A stretch of DNA of 33,407 nt from Bacteroidota bacterium (GTDB lineage Bacteria; Bacteroidota; Bacteroidia; Cytophagales; Thermoflexibacteraceae), in contig RDXG01000207.1 in NCBI GenBank assembly GCA_004292785.1, positions 1-33,407 on the forward strand. Reading direction: 5' to 3'. Position 1 is the stretch's first letter; each line of letters starts with the position of its first letter. The notes beneath the pieces were generated by a model that did not search any database, was not told the origin of the DNA, and saw nothing but the letters and a program-made list of their open reading frames with translations. Made by a program: the position numbers and the translations under genes. Shown in pieces: positions 9,473-18,915 of the stretch.

Positions 9473-9901
9473 ATGAAAAAGATAGCAGTCGGCGGAGATC
9501 ACGCTGGTTTTGATTATAAAAGACAAATTTTAAGTTTTTTGTCTGAAAATTACCAAACAGGAAATTTTGGGGCTTTAAGCAACGAATCGGTGGATTATCC
9601 AGATTGTGCGCATCCTTTGGCAAAGGCAGTTGCCCAAAACGAATACGATTTTGGCATTTTGATTTGCGGAAGTGCCAACGGAGTTGCGATTACTGCCAAC
9701 AAACATAAAAGTATTCGCGCTGCCATTTGTTGGACTCCAGAAATTGCAAGTTTGGCTCGGCAGCACAACAACGCCAATATTTTGTGTATTCCTGCGCGTT
9801 TTGTGTCCGTAGAAACGGCTTTTGAGATGATCGAAACTTTTTTAAACACCGATTTTGAAGGAGGCAGACACCAAAAAAGAGTAGAAAAAATTGATTTGTA
9901 G
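9473..9901 (+). CDS. rpiB: Ribose-5-phosphate isomerase B
   Basis: MKKIAVGGDHAGFDYKRQI...DYPDCAHPLAKAV...GILICGSANGVAITANKHKSIRAA...RQHNNANILCIPARF. Confidence 0.93.
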   Translation: MKKIAVGGDHAGFDYKRQILSFLSENYQTGNFGALSNESVDYPDCAHPLAKAVAQNEYDFGILICGSANGVAITANKHKSIRAAICWTPEIASLARQHNNANILCIPARFVSVETAFEMIETFLNTDFEGGRHQKRVEKIDL

Positions 9902-9909
9902 AGAAATTT

Positions 9910-10800
9910 ATGATGCAAAAAAATCAGCGTCAATTTCAGAGTAATATTGGAAGTTATCCGCATACAAGCATTGTTTTAAGCATTACTGCGGCTAATTTTG
10001 TGATTGGAATTTTTTTGTTGCTAGTCATGCACGCCCAAGAATTAACCGCTTTGGTGCGTGCAAATTTGGAAATTCATATTTATTTGCAACGCAATATTTC
10101 TGAAAATGACAAGCAACATTTAACAAATTCTTTATCGCAACTCAAATTTATTGATCCGCAAAGTAAACCCAAATTTATTTCTAAAGAAGTTGCTGCCCAA
10201 GAGCTGATTAGGCAAACAGGCGAACAATTTATAGACTTTTTGGGCGAAAATCCTTTGCGTGACGCTTTTGTGATCAACATCAAAGAAGAGTTTTACAAAA
10301 CCGACAAACTCAAAGTCATTGCCACACAATTAGCAAGTTTACAAGGCGTTTTTGAGGTTAATTATCAAGAAAGTTTGATTGACCAAATCAATGCCAACAT
10401 CCAACAACTGACTTTAATGGTTTCTGTTTTTATCCTGATTTTGTTGCTTACAGTCGTGATTTTGATCAACAGTGCGATCAAAATTGCTTTGTTTTCGCAA
10501 CGTTTTCTGATCAGAAGTATGCAATTGGTGGGTGCAACGGCATTTTTTATCAAAAAACCGTTTTTGTTGCGAGCCGCCACACAAGGTTTTATTGGGGCTT
10601 TGTTTGCTTGTTCTTTGCTCTTATTGGTGCTTACTTATTCCAATTTGCAGATCGAAGAATTGGCTTTGTTACAAGATTTGGGAACATTAATTTTGCTTTT
10701 TATCTTGCTGATTATCATAGGAATAGGCGTAAGTTTGTGCAGTGCATATTTGGCAGTTAGCCGTTATCTGAAATTTTCTACAGAAGAATTTTACGAATAA
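9910..10800 (+). CDS. ftsX: Cell division protein FtsX (permease-like)
   Basis: About 296 aa with four TM segments; N-terminal SIVLSITAANFVIGIFLLLVMHAQEL, extracytoplasmic domain with EVAAQELIRQTGEQFIDFLGENPLRDAFVI, C-terminal FtsX permease region. Confidence 0.85.
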   Translation: MMQKNQRQFQSNIGSYPHTSIVLSITAANFVIGIFLLLVMHAQELTALVRANLEIHIYLQRNISENDKQHLTNSLSQLKFIDPQSKPKFISKEVAAQELIRQTGEQFIDFLGENPLRDAFVINIKEEFYKTDKLKVIATQLASLQGVFEVNYQESLIDQINANIQQLTLMVSVFILILLLTVVILINSAIKIALFSQRFLIRSMQLVGATAFFIKKPFLLRAATQGFIGALFACSLLLLVLTYSNLQIEELALLQDLGTLILLFILLIIIGIGVSLCSAYLAVSRYLKFSTEEFYE

Positions 10801-10875
10801 TTTTTTGAACAATCTTTTTTTTGTTTTGTTTTGCAAATATGTTACTTTTTGTATAGTTTATTACATATTTCTTTC

Positions 10876-12957
10876 ATGTTTTCTATGCGTCTTTTCTGTT
10901 GGGTCATTTTTCTGTTTTTATTTTCTGAATCTGTTTTGGCGCAACAAATTGATAGCCTTAGTTATTTGTTATCTTTGCCTGTTTCTGGAGAAAAAATTAG
11001 CTTAAACATAGATTTTGCCCAAAAAGTAGCGGAAAGGAATCCTACACAAACTTATCTGTTGGCAAAAAGTATCGTTCAAAAAGACCAAAATAACAATTTG
11101 CAACTCAATGCAAGTGCTTTTTATATTATTGGCTATTCAGGAATGTTAATCGGTGAATATGCAGAATCTACAAAAAATTTGTATAAAGCCATAGAATTAT
11201 GGGAAAAATTGGAAAACAAAGAAGAAATTATCCGCACAAATTGTTATTTGGCAAGAGTTTATGCTCGAAATTATGATACCGCACAGGCTTTTTCGTATGC
11301 AAAAAAAGCCTTAGACTTGGCTGTTTCTATCAAAAATTTGAAGTTACAAGGACTCGCCTATCATCAATTTGTAATTGGTTATTTTTATATAAAAGACTTT
11401 TCCAAATCTTTGCCTTTTAGTAACAAAGCATTACAAATGCGATCCAAAGCTGATGATAAACAAGGAATTATGTCTTCTTATAATATGTTAGGCTTGGCTT
11501 CGGCTCGTTTAGAAAGATACGATTCGGCACTATTTTTTTATCGGAAAGCAAAAACGATTAATGAAAAATACTTGCAAAATTTGGATATGCTTTCTGCCAT
11601 TTTTGATAATCTAAGTGATGTTTTTTTGATCCTTCAACAATACGATAGTTCTTTTTTTTATTTGGAAAAAGGTTTGAAAATTGCAGAAAAAATAGCCATT
11701 AGACCCAGAATAATGGAAAGTTATGAAAGTCTTGCAAACTATTATGAAAAAACCAATAACACGACATCTGCACTAGATTTTTACAGAAAATATATCAAGC
11801 TCAAAGATAGTATATTTAATGAACACAAAAATGAACTCATTTACAGAATGAATGCCAGCTATAATTTTGAAAAAAAAGAAGCTGAAAATGAAATTTTGCG
11901 ACAAGAAAAAACACTAAACCGTTACATTTTGCTTGCCGTAGGAAGTGCCTTATTTTTGATGTTTTTACTCGTAATTATACTCTTTTTCGCTTTCAAACAA
12001 CACAAAAAAAACCATTTTATTCTTCAAAAACAACAAAAAGAAATCCTTGAAAAAAATAAAATTTTGGAAATGCAAAAAGGCGAAATTATGACTCAAAATG
12101 TGGAATTAAACAATCAAAAACAAGAAATTATTGCCCAAAAAGATTATATTGTTTTAAGCAACGAAGAATTAAATCATCAATATTCGCAAATTCAGAAAAG
12201 TGTAGAAGCAGCCAAATTAATACAAGAAGCCATTTTGCCTTTTGAAGGTAGAGTAAAACAGTTTCTGCCAAATTATTTTGTTTTATATAAACCCAAAGAT
12301 GTAGTTTCAGGAGATTTTTTTTGGATAGAACAACTCGATTCTAAACTTTTTGTTGCCGTCATTGACTGCACAGGTCATGGCATTGCAGGGGCGTTTATGT
12401 GCATGATTGCCAATACTTTGCTCGACCAAATTATTAAAGTAAGAAAAACATTTAGCCCAGATCAAGTCTTAAACGAACTAAATACTGATATTCGAAGTGC
12501 TTTAAGGCAAAAAGCAGAAGACAACGACAACGGCATGGACGCAGCCTTTGTATGTGTGGAAAAAGCAGCACAAAATTTCAACTTGTCTTTTGCAGGATCA
12601 AAACACCCTTTGTTTTATTTTTGTTCACAAACAAAAGAAGTGAAAATTATCAAAGGAAATAAGTTTTCGATAGGCGAAAAACGTAGTTTGAACAAATTAT
12701 TTAACAAAGAAACTGTTATTTTACCGTATGAAAGTATTTTTTATCTTTTTTCTGATGGTTATGTAGACCAATGTAATCCTGAACGCATGGTTTTTGGTTC
12801 GCCCAAACTTTTTCAATTAGTTTCTGAAATTGCCAATTTACCCATCAAAACTCAAAAAATAATAGTTGAAAATACTTTAAACGATTTTCAAAAAGATACA
12901 GCCCAAAGAGACGATATTTTGTTGGTGGGAATAAAAATAGAATCAAACATTATTTAA
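10876..12957 (+). CDS. TPR-containing SpoIIE/PP2C-family protein phosphatase, membrane-anchored
   Basis: Signal peptide MFSMRLFCWVIFLFLFSESVLAQQ, TPRs, TM RYILLAVGSALFLMFLLVIILFFAF, coiled coil, SpoIIE VLYKPKDVVSGDFFWIE, VIDCTGHGIAGAFMCMI, DNDNGMDAAFVC, LFSDGYVDQCN. ATG at 10876 preferred over TTG at 10831. Confidence 0.88.
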   Translation: MFSMRLFCWVIFLFLFSESVLAQQIDSLSYLLSLPVSGEKISLNIDFAQKVAERNPTQTYLLAKSIVQKDQNNNLQLNASAFYIIGYSGMLIGEYAESTKNLYKAIELWEKLENKEEIIRTNCYLARVYARNYDTAQAFSYAKKALDLAVSIKNLKLQGLAYHQFVIGYFYIKDFSKSLPFSNKALQMRSKADDKQGIMSSYNMLGLASARLERYDSALFFYRKAKTINEKYLQNLDMLSAIFDNLSDVFLILQQYDSSFFYLEKGLKIAEKIAIRPRIMESYESLANYYEKTNNTTSALDFYRKYIKLKDSIFNEHKNELIYRMNASYNFEKKEAENEILRQEKTLNRYILLAVGSALFLMFLLVIILFFAFKQHKKNHFILQKQQKEILEKNKILEMQKGEIMTQNVELNNQKQEIIAQKDYIVLSNEELNHQYSQIQKSVEAAKLIQEAILPFEGRVKQFLPNYFVLYKPKDVVSGDFFWIEQLDSKLFVAVIDCTGHGIAGAFMCMIANTLLDQIIKVRKTFSPDQVLNELNTDIRSALRQKAEDNDNGMDAAFVCVEKAAQNFNLSFAGSKHPLFYFCSQTKEVKIIKGNKFSIGEKRSLNKLFNKETVILPYESIFYLFSDGYVDQCNPERMVFGSPKLFQLVSEIANLPIKTQKIIVENTLNDFQKDTAQRDDILLVGIKIESNII

Positions 12958-13031
12958 CTGTCAAATATTTTTATTAATCAAAATAGCCAAAACAAATTCA
13001 AAATAATTATTTTTGCAGAAAAACAAATTTT

Positions 13032-14657
13032 ATGAAAAAATATTTCTTCATGCTTGCTTTTATTTGTGCAAATTCATTGGTTTTTGCTCAAAAATTTCAA
13101 ATGATTTATTTGAAAGACAAAGCCAATACCAATTTTTCAACCAACAAACCGCTAGAATTTTTGACTCAAAAGGCAATAGATCGCCGCCAAAAACAAAATA
13201 TCAAAATTGGTTATAGAGATTTGCCCGTAAACCCAAATTACATTAACGAAATACGCAAATTAGAACCCAATATTTGGTATGCAAGTCGTTGGTTTAATGC
13301 AGTTTTGATACAAACTGATGATGCAACTTTGGCAAAAATTAATCAATTAAGTTTTGTTCAGAAAACAGAAAGATTGAGTTCGCAAAGCCTAAAAATAGAA
13401 GGTTTTGAAAAGCAAATTTTATTGAACAAAAACACAAATTTCCAACGATTCGAAGAGGAAAATTATGGGTCTTCTTTTGCACAAATTTCCATGCTCGGCA
13501 TTGACAAAATGCACAACAAAGGCTATCGTGGCGAAGGAATTACGATAGCAGTTATTGACAACGGTTTTACCAATGCCGACATTAATCCATCTTTGAAACA
13601 ACTCAAAATTTTAGGAACTTACGATTTTACAACCCGAAAAAATAACGTTTTTAATAATTCTGTTACACATGGGTCAAATGTGTTGAACATTTTGGCAGCC
13701 TACAAATCTGGAGAAATGATTGGTGGAGCTTTTGCTGCAAATTATTTTTTGTTCAAAACTGAAATAGATAATGCCGAAAACAAAGCAGAGGAAGCGTTTT
13801 GGTTGGCAGCCGTAGAACGCGCAGACAGTTTAGGCGTGGACATTATCAGCACTTCTTTGGGTTACAGCGATTTTGATGACGTGAGTATGAACTACAAAAC
13901 TTCGGATTTGACAGGAAAAATTGCCTTAATTTCTCGTGCAGCAACCATGTGCGCCAATGTGGGCATGATCGTAGTTAAAAGTGCTGGAAATGAGGGGAAT
14001 AGCGCATGGAAAAAAATTACTTTCCCCGCAGACGCAGACTCTATTTTGGTGGTAGGATCGGTAGATAGCAACGGAAGACGTGCTTTGACGAGTTCCTTAG
14101 GTCCCACCGCAGACGGCAGACGCAAACCAGATGTCATGGCTTTGGGACAAGGCACAGTATACTGCACCCCAAGCGGATTTGTAAGTTCTGGAAATGGCAC
14201 TTCTTATGCTACGCCTTTGATTACAGGTTTGGTGGCGGGAGTTTGGCAGGCATTTCCGAATTTAAGTAATATGCAAATTATGGATTATATTCGCCGTTCT
14301 TCAAACCGATATTTTAATTCCAACGACTCAATAGGTTATGGCGTGCCAAATTTTGAGAAAATTAATAATTTGGTAACTTCTACCGAAAAAGAATTAGGCA
14401 GTCAAACTATTAAAATTTATCCAAATCCGACCAAAAATGGACAATTTCAAATAGATTTCAAGCCTGAATATGTAGGAAAATCTTTTGTTATTAAAATTTA
14501 TGATTCTTCAGGCAGAGAATGGTTTAGCAAAAATTTGCATTTAGACAAAAGTACGCAAAGCATTGATGCAGAAAAAATATTGCCTTCCAGAGGTTGGTAT
14601 TTGCTTAGAATTTCGGGCGAAAAAGGAAATTTTACGCAGTCTTTAATTTATGAATAA
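13032..14657 (+). CDS. S8 family (subtilisin-like) serine peptidase with T9SS type A C-terminal sorting domain
   Basis: Catalytic triad regions VIDNGF, THGSNVLNIL, GNGTSYATPLITGL; C-terminal IKIYPNPTKNGQFQIDF... T9SS signal. Confidence 0.92.
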   Translation: MKKYFFMLAFICANSLVFAQKFQMIYLKDKANTNFSTNKPLEFLTQKAIDRRQKQNIKIGYRDLPVNPNYINEIRKLEPNIWYASRWFNAVLIQTDDATLAKINQLSFVQKTERLSSQSLKIEGFEKQILLNKNTNFQRFEEENYGSSFAQISMLGIDKMHNKGYRGEGITIAVIDNGFTNADINPSLKQLKILGTYDFTTRKNNVFNNSVTHGSNVLNILAAYKSGEMIGGAFAANYFLFKTEIDNAENKAEEAFWLAAVERADSLGVDIISTSLGYSDFDDVSMNYKTSDLTGKIALISRAATMCANVGMIVVKSAGNEGNSAWKKITFPADADSILVVGSVDSNGRRALTSSLGPTADGRRKPDVMALGQGTVYCTPSGFVSSGNGTSYATPLITGLVAGVWQAFPNLSNMQIMDYIRRSSNRYFNSNDSIGYGVPNFEKINNLVTSTEKELGSQTIKIYPNPTKNGQFQIDFKPEYVGKSFVIKIYDSSGREWFSKNLHLDKSTQSIDAEKILPSRGWYLLRISGEKGNFTQSLIYE

Positions 14658-14680
14658 GTTTGAATTGACTAACGACAACC

Positions 14681-16405
14681 ATGAAACCCAATTTCCTAAA
14701 CAATTTCGATCCAATTTGGGTAGAAAAAACCTTAGAATCTTTAAATGTTGAACAAAGAATCGCACAATTAATTTTTGCGGCGGCTTATTCGAACAGAGAT
14801 CAAAAACATGAGGCAGAAATTTTGGAATTGATCCAAAAATATCAAATTGGCGGACTGATTTTTTTTCAGGGAAACCCCGAAAAACAAGTCGATTTAAGCA
14901 ATTTGTATCAACAAAATTCTAAAAATCCGTTGATGCTTTGCATAGATGCCGAATGGGGTTTGGCTATGCGTTTAGACAACACGCCAAGTTTTCCTTACCA
15001 AATGACTTTGGGAGCAATTTCTGACAACTTTTTGATTTATGAAATGGGTTTGGAAATTGCAAAACAGTTCAGAAGAATGGGTTTGCACGTAAATTTTGCC
15101 CCTGTAGTTGATGTAAACAACAATCCCAACAATCCTGTCATTAGTTTTCGGTCTTTTGGGGAAGACAAAAAAAAGGTTGCAGACAAGGCTTGGCAATACG
15201 CAAAAGGCTTGCAAGATGGCGGAATTCTGGCAAATGCAAAACATTTTCCAGGTCATGGCGACACTGCCACCGACTCGCATTTGAGTCTGCCTTTGATCAA
15301 ACATTCGGCGCAGCGTTTGAACGAAATTGAATTATATCCTTTCAAAGAATTGATCGAAAAAGGCTTGTCAAGCATCATGGTGGCACATTTAGAAATTCCT
15401 GCACTAGATTCTACGCCAAATTTGCCTTCTACGCTTTCGCAAAAAATCATTACAGATTTATTGAAAAAAGAACTAAATTTTCAAGGTTTGGTTTTTACTG
15501 ATGCTTTGGATATGAAAGCAATTTCAGACAATTTTCCGAACGGAATTGCTGATAAAATGGCTTTAAAAGCAGGAAATGACGTGTTGTTGTTTGTCAAAAA
15601 TGTTCCAAAAGCGATTGAAGAAATAAAAAAAGCAGTTGAAAATGGCGAAATTTTGCAAAGTCAAATCGATGAGTCTTGCAGAAAAATTTTGCAAGCAAAA
15701 TCGAGCTTGGGTTTGGCAAATTGGACTCCAATTTCTAGCAAAAATTTGATAACAGATTTGAACAACGATCATGCCCGAAAACTGAACCAAAAATTGGCAG
15801 AATCGGCTTTGACTTTGCTAAAAAATCAAAATATTTTGCCAATCAAAAATCCGCAAAAACTCAAAATTGCGTCTTTGGCAATCGGCGCGAAAGACAAAAG
15901 TATTTCACCACATTCGGCGAGTAATTTGGCTGATTTACAACATCATAGCATCGAAAAAAACAATGAAATTGATCAAGAAATAAAAACGGTTTTTCAAAAA
16001 TCTTTAGAAAAATTTTGTGAAATTGATCATTTTTTTGTGAACGCAAATAGCAGTTTTTCGGAAATTGAAACTCTCAAAAAATCCCTCGAAAACTACGATC
16101 TGATTTTGGCAGGAGTGCATCATTTGGCAATGAAACCGCTGAATAATTTTGGAATTTTGGCATATCATCAAGATATTATTTCGTTTTTGGTGGATACAAA
16201 AAAAGCGGTTTTGGTTTTGTTTTCGAATGTTTACACGCTAAAATCTTTTGAGAAAATAGAAAATATGTCGGCTTTGATTTTGGCGTATCAAGAAAACGAA
16301 TATTTGCAAAAAGCTGCTTCCGACCTCATTTTTGGCGAAATTTTGCCCAAAGGAAAATTGCCTGTAAACGTGAATGAACATTTTGCGTTGGGAATGTTTG
16401 CTTAA
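14681..16405 (+). CDS. Glycoside hydrolase family 3 protein (beta-N-acetylglucosaminidase/NagZ-like)
   Basis: FAPVVDVNNNPNNPVISFRSFGED, AKHFPGHGDTATDSHLSLPLI, FTDALDMKAI. Confidence 0.9.
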   Translation: MKPNFLNNFDPIWVEKTLESLNVEQRIAQLIFAAAYSNRDQKHEAEILELIQKYQIGGLIFFQGNPEKQVDLSNLYQQNSKNPLMLCIDAEWGLAMRLDNTPSFPYQMTLGAISDNFLIYEMGLEIAKQFRRMGLHVNFAPVVDVNNNPNNPVISFRSFGEDKKKVADKAWQYAKGLQDGGILANAKHFPGHGDTATDSHLSLPLIKHSAQRLNEIELYPFKELIEKGLSSIMVAHLEIPALDSTPNLPSTLSQKIITDLLKKELNFQGLVFTDALDMKAISDNFPNGIADKMALKAGNDVLLFVKNVPKAIEEIKKAVENGEILQSQIDESCRKILQAKSSLGLANWTPISSKNLITDLNNDHARKLNQKLAESALTLLKNQNILPIKNPQKLKIASLAIGAKDKSISPHSASNLADLQHHSIEKNNEIDQEIKTVFQKSLEKFCEIDHFFVNANSSFSEIETLKKSLENYDLILAGVHHLAMKPLNNFGILAYHQDIISFLVDTKKAVLVLFSNVYTLKSFEKIENMSALILAYQENEYLQKAASDLIFGEILPKGKLPVNVNEHFALGMFA

Positions 16406-16429
16406 AAATTGAGATAGAACTGTTTAGTT

Positions 16430-16449
16430 AGTCAGACATTTGTCGGACA
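16430..16449. repeat. Intergenic palindromic repeat agtcagacatttgtcggaca, possible bidirectional terminator
   Basis: Exact reverse complement of 19935-19954; lies between convergent genes. Confidence 0.6.
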
Positions 16450-16485
16450 ATTTTGGGTAATTAGGAAATCAATAAATCTAGGAAA

Positions 16486-17844
16486 TTACTTATCTAAAAT
16501 TGGTTTTGGATAAGTTTTTCCTATCAAACATTGATAAAACTCCTGTTCCAAAACAGTCATTTTATAAGGTTCATAAATCAAATTGGAAGGTACATTTTTT
16601 AATTCTGGAATCCATTTTTTAATAAAAACGCTGTCAAAATCCTTGTCAATCAATTTTTTTCGTGGATTATAAATTTTCAGTTTACTATTTTCTGCCGTTC
16701 CTGCTTGCATTTGAAAATATAAAAAATGTATAGCAGGCTCATAATCAAGGAATTGCTGCGCCAAAAAGTGTACGCCTGTTCGCCAATCTTGTTGCAAATT
16801 TTGGGTCAAAAAAGAAACCAACAAAGCCCGCATTTTGTTGTTCAGAAAACCCGTTTCTTGCACACAACGCATACAGGCATCTACCAAAGGAAAACCCGTT
16901 TTTGCATCTTTCCATGCTTGTAAATATTTGATATTCAATGATTTAGCAATATTTTCTGTGGCGTTCAAATTCTCAAATTCTAAAAAATTCTGATCTTCAA
17001 ACTTTTGAATACAGCCAAAACGCCACTGCAAACGCAACCTAAAATTGTCTAAATTTTTTTGTTCAGAATCCTTAAATTTTGATTTAAAAAACTGAAAAAC
17101 TTGCTTCGAAGTCAAATTTCCGTAGGTCAAATAAGGCGAAATTTGGCTATTGGAAAAAGTTTTTTTGATAGGTTCTGCCACAGATTTTACATTCTTTTTT
17201 GTATGATTTTTCACAAAATTTCGCAAAGCAAGCCAAGCCGATTTTTCGCCTGCGGACTGAAAAGTTTTTGGATAATTTTCGAATTGGCGCGAAGTTTTGT
17301 AATCTGCCCAAAAAGCAATGTCAATTTCAAAATCTACGGCTTTAAGTTTGGGCAAATCGGGGTTTTGGAAAGGTTCTTGTAGCATTTCTAGCCATGCTTT
17401 TGTCAAATTTTTCTTTGTTTTTTTGCCTCTTTGCACGCCATTTGCTCCATATTCTTTCCAAACAATTTTTTGTTCTTCCAAAAAATTAGCCATCAAAATA
17501 TCTCTGTCAAAAGTAATTTTTGTTCCTGTTTCTTGGTGAGAAAAAACATTTTGAATTTGAAAATGAAGGGTCAAATGTTCGAAAACATCTTTGACTTCGC
17601 CATAATAAATCAAAATTTTGGCTTGATATTTTGCCAAATTTTCGTTCAGATTTTGTAGGGAATAATATTGAAAAAGCCAATGGCGAATATTCCAATCGGG
17701 ATATTTGCGGATAGATGGTTCAAAAACAAAGAGCAACAACAAAGGCAAATCCGTTTCTATGGCTTCCTTTAAGGGCTGATGATCGCTTAAACGCAAATCT
17801 TTTTTGAACCAAAGTACATTGACAAGAGGCTTTTCGCTAACCAT
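16486..17844 (-). CDS. Cryptochrome/deoxyribodipyrimidine photolyase family protein
   Basis: VLWFKKDLRLSDHQPLKEAI, LTYGNLTSKQVFQF, GFPLVDACMRCVQETGFLNNKMRALLVSFLTQNL, LDYEPAIHFLYFQMQAGTAENSKLKIYNP. Confidence 0.9.
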   Translation of the reverse strand: MVSEKPLVNVLWFKKDLRLSDHQPLKEAIETDLPLLLLFVFEPSIRKYPDWNIRHWLFQYYSLQNLNENLAKYQAKILIYYGEVKDVFEHLTLHFQIQNVFSHQETGTKITFDRDILMANFLEEQKIVWKEYGANGVQRGKKTKKNLTKAWLEMLQEPFQNPDLPKLKAVDFEIDIAFWADYKTSRQFENYPKTFQSAGEKSAWLALRNFVKNHTKKNVKSVAEPIKKTFSNSQISPYLTYGNLTSKQVFQFFKSKFKDSEQKNLDNFRLRLQWRFGCIQKFEDQNFLEFENLNATENIAKSLNIKYLQAWKDAKTGFPLVDACMRCVQETGFLNNKMRALLVSFLTQNLQQDWRTGVHFLAQQFLDYEPAIHFLYFQMQAGTAENSKLKIYNPRKKLIDKDFDSVFIKKWIPELKNVPSNLIYEPYKMTVLEQEFYQCLIGKTYPKPILDK

Positions 17845-17898
17845 AAAATTTTAAAATCTGGTTTGCAAAGGTAGAAATTATTTTTCAAAAGCAAAATT

Positions 17899-18318
17899 TT
17901 AGATTTTTCCTTGCTCTAAATCTTCTTCTTCTTTTAGTTTTGCCAACCTTATTTCTTCTATTTTTTCTAGTTCCAAAATGGCATCTTTTAACACTTCTCG
18001 CAACTGTTTTTCGACATATTTTGGCGGTTCTGCGCTCAAAGCCATGCAAGCCAATTTTTCACATTCGCGCCATTCTCCAATTTTGAAAGCAAGACAGGCA
18101 GCACTTCTGAAAATTACTGCACGAGTCAAATTATTTTCAGGAAGAGTCAATAATTCAAAAGCTGCTTTTTTTTCTAATTCAAAGGCTTTTCGGTAATTTT
18201 CTGCCACCAATTCAGGGCTTAATTTGCCTTTGATTTCGCCATAATAGGCATTGTCATAACATTCCATAGCTTGATCATGCAAAACTTCTGCATTACTTCT
18301 ATTTTCTAATGTATTCAT
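17899..18318 (-). CDS. Hypothetical protein (139 aa, helical repeat-like), second gene of a conserved-looking pair
   Basis: MNTLENRSNAEVLHDQAMECYDNAYYGEIKGKLSPELVAENYRKAFELEKKAAFELL...LTRAVIFRSAACLAFKIGEWRECEKLACMALSAEPP; 2 bp downstream of the 18321 stop. Confidence 0.7.
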   Translation of the reverse strand: MNTLENRSNAEVLHDQAMECYDNAYYGEIKGKLSPELVAENYRKAFELEKKAAFELLTLPENNLTRAVIFRSAACLAFKIGEWRECEKLACMALSAEPPKYVEKQLREVLKDAILELEKIEEIRLAKLKEEEDLEQGKI

Positions 18319-18320
18319 TT

Positions 18321-18854
18321 TTATCGTTTTATGATTTTGACTAATGGACGGCTAAATTCAACTACCACAATTAAGGCGGGCATATCTAAATGATCGCTTT
18401 GTTTGCTTTGTTGTACTTTTTCTTTCATTCTTTGTTCAATTTGGGCAGGTGTTCCCTTTAAAATTCCTGAAACTTCCATGCGAATTTCAATAAAATCTTT
18501 TTTATCTTCTGTGATTGTTTTTCTCAAAAAATAATCAACACCAGAATGTGTTTGAGATTGTTTAAACGCCTTAAATTCAGTCAATTCTTCGACCACCAAC
18601 ATTGCCACACAATAAGCTCCTTCTTCTACGGTTCTTTGTGTATTTTGGTTCGAATTATTGATTTCTTCGGTTATTTCTTGCCATTCTAATTCGAATTGGG
18701 CTTGCAAATCACCTTCAACAGTCAATAAAACAGGTGCTTGATGTTCAGAATTTGCTAAACAAACCGAAGCTGCTTCTGCAAAACCTTCGCAGCGAGCCTT
18801 AGATAGATAGCTTTTTTGTTGTAAAACAAAAACTTGGATTTTTTGGTAATTCAT
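18321..18854 (-). CDS. Hypothetical protein (177 aa), first gene of the pair
   Basis: MNYQKIQVFVLQQKSYLSKARCEGF...EEGAYCVAMLVVEELTEFKAFKQSQTHSGVDYFL...IRMEVSGILKGTPAQIEQRMKEKVQQSKQSDHLDMPALIVVVEFSRPLVKI; ATG at 18854 preferred. Confidence 0.7.
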   Translation of the reverse strand: MNYQKIQVFVLQQKSYLSKARCEGFAEAASVCLANSEHQAPVLLTVEGDLQAQFELEWQEITEEINNSNQNTQRTVEEGAYCVAMLVVEELTEFKAFKQSQTHSGVDYFLRKTITEDKKDFIEIRMEVSGILKGTPAQIEQRMKEKVQQSKQSDHLDMPALIVVVEFSRPLVKIIKR

Positions 18855-18870
18855 TGAACAAATATTTTTA

Positions 18871-18900
18871 CAAAAATAAAAAATTATTTTTTGTTTCAAA
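18871..18900 (-). promoter_or_regulatory. Bacteroidota-type promoter (TTTG-N18-TAnnTTTG) for the two-gene module
   Basis: Minus strand TTTG (18900-18897), 18-nt spacer, TATTTTTG (18878-18871), 17 nt before ATG 18854. Confidence 0.45.
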
Positions 18901-18915
18901 ATATTTTGCAAACAA

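Noticed and set aside
9595-9963. 122-aa minus-strand ORF over rpiB/ftsX
   Set aside because: Antisense to two well-supported genes.
10831-10875. Upstream TTG start of the SpoIIE gene
   Set aside because: ATG at 10876 gives a clean signal peptide; the extension has no support.
14972-15304. 110-aa minus-strand ORF inside the GH3 gene
   Set aside because: Overlaps the catalytic motif region of GH3 on the other strand; no independent support.
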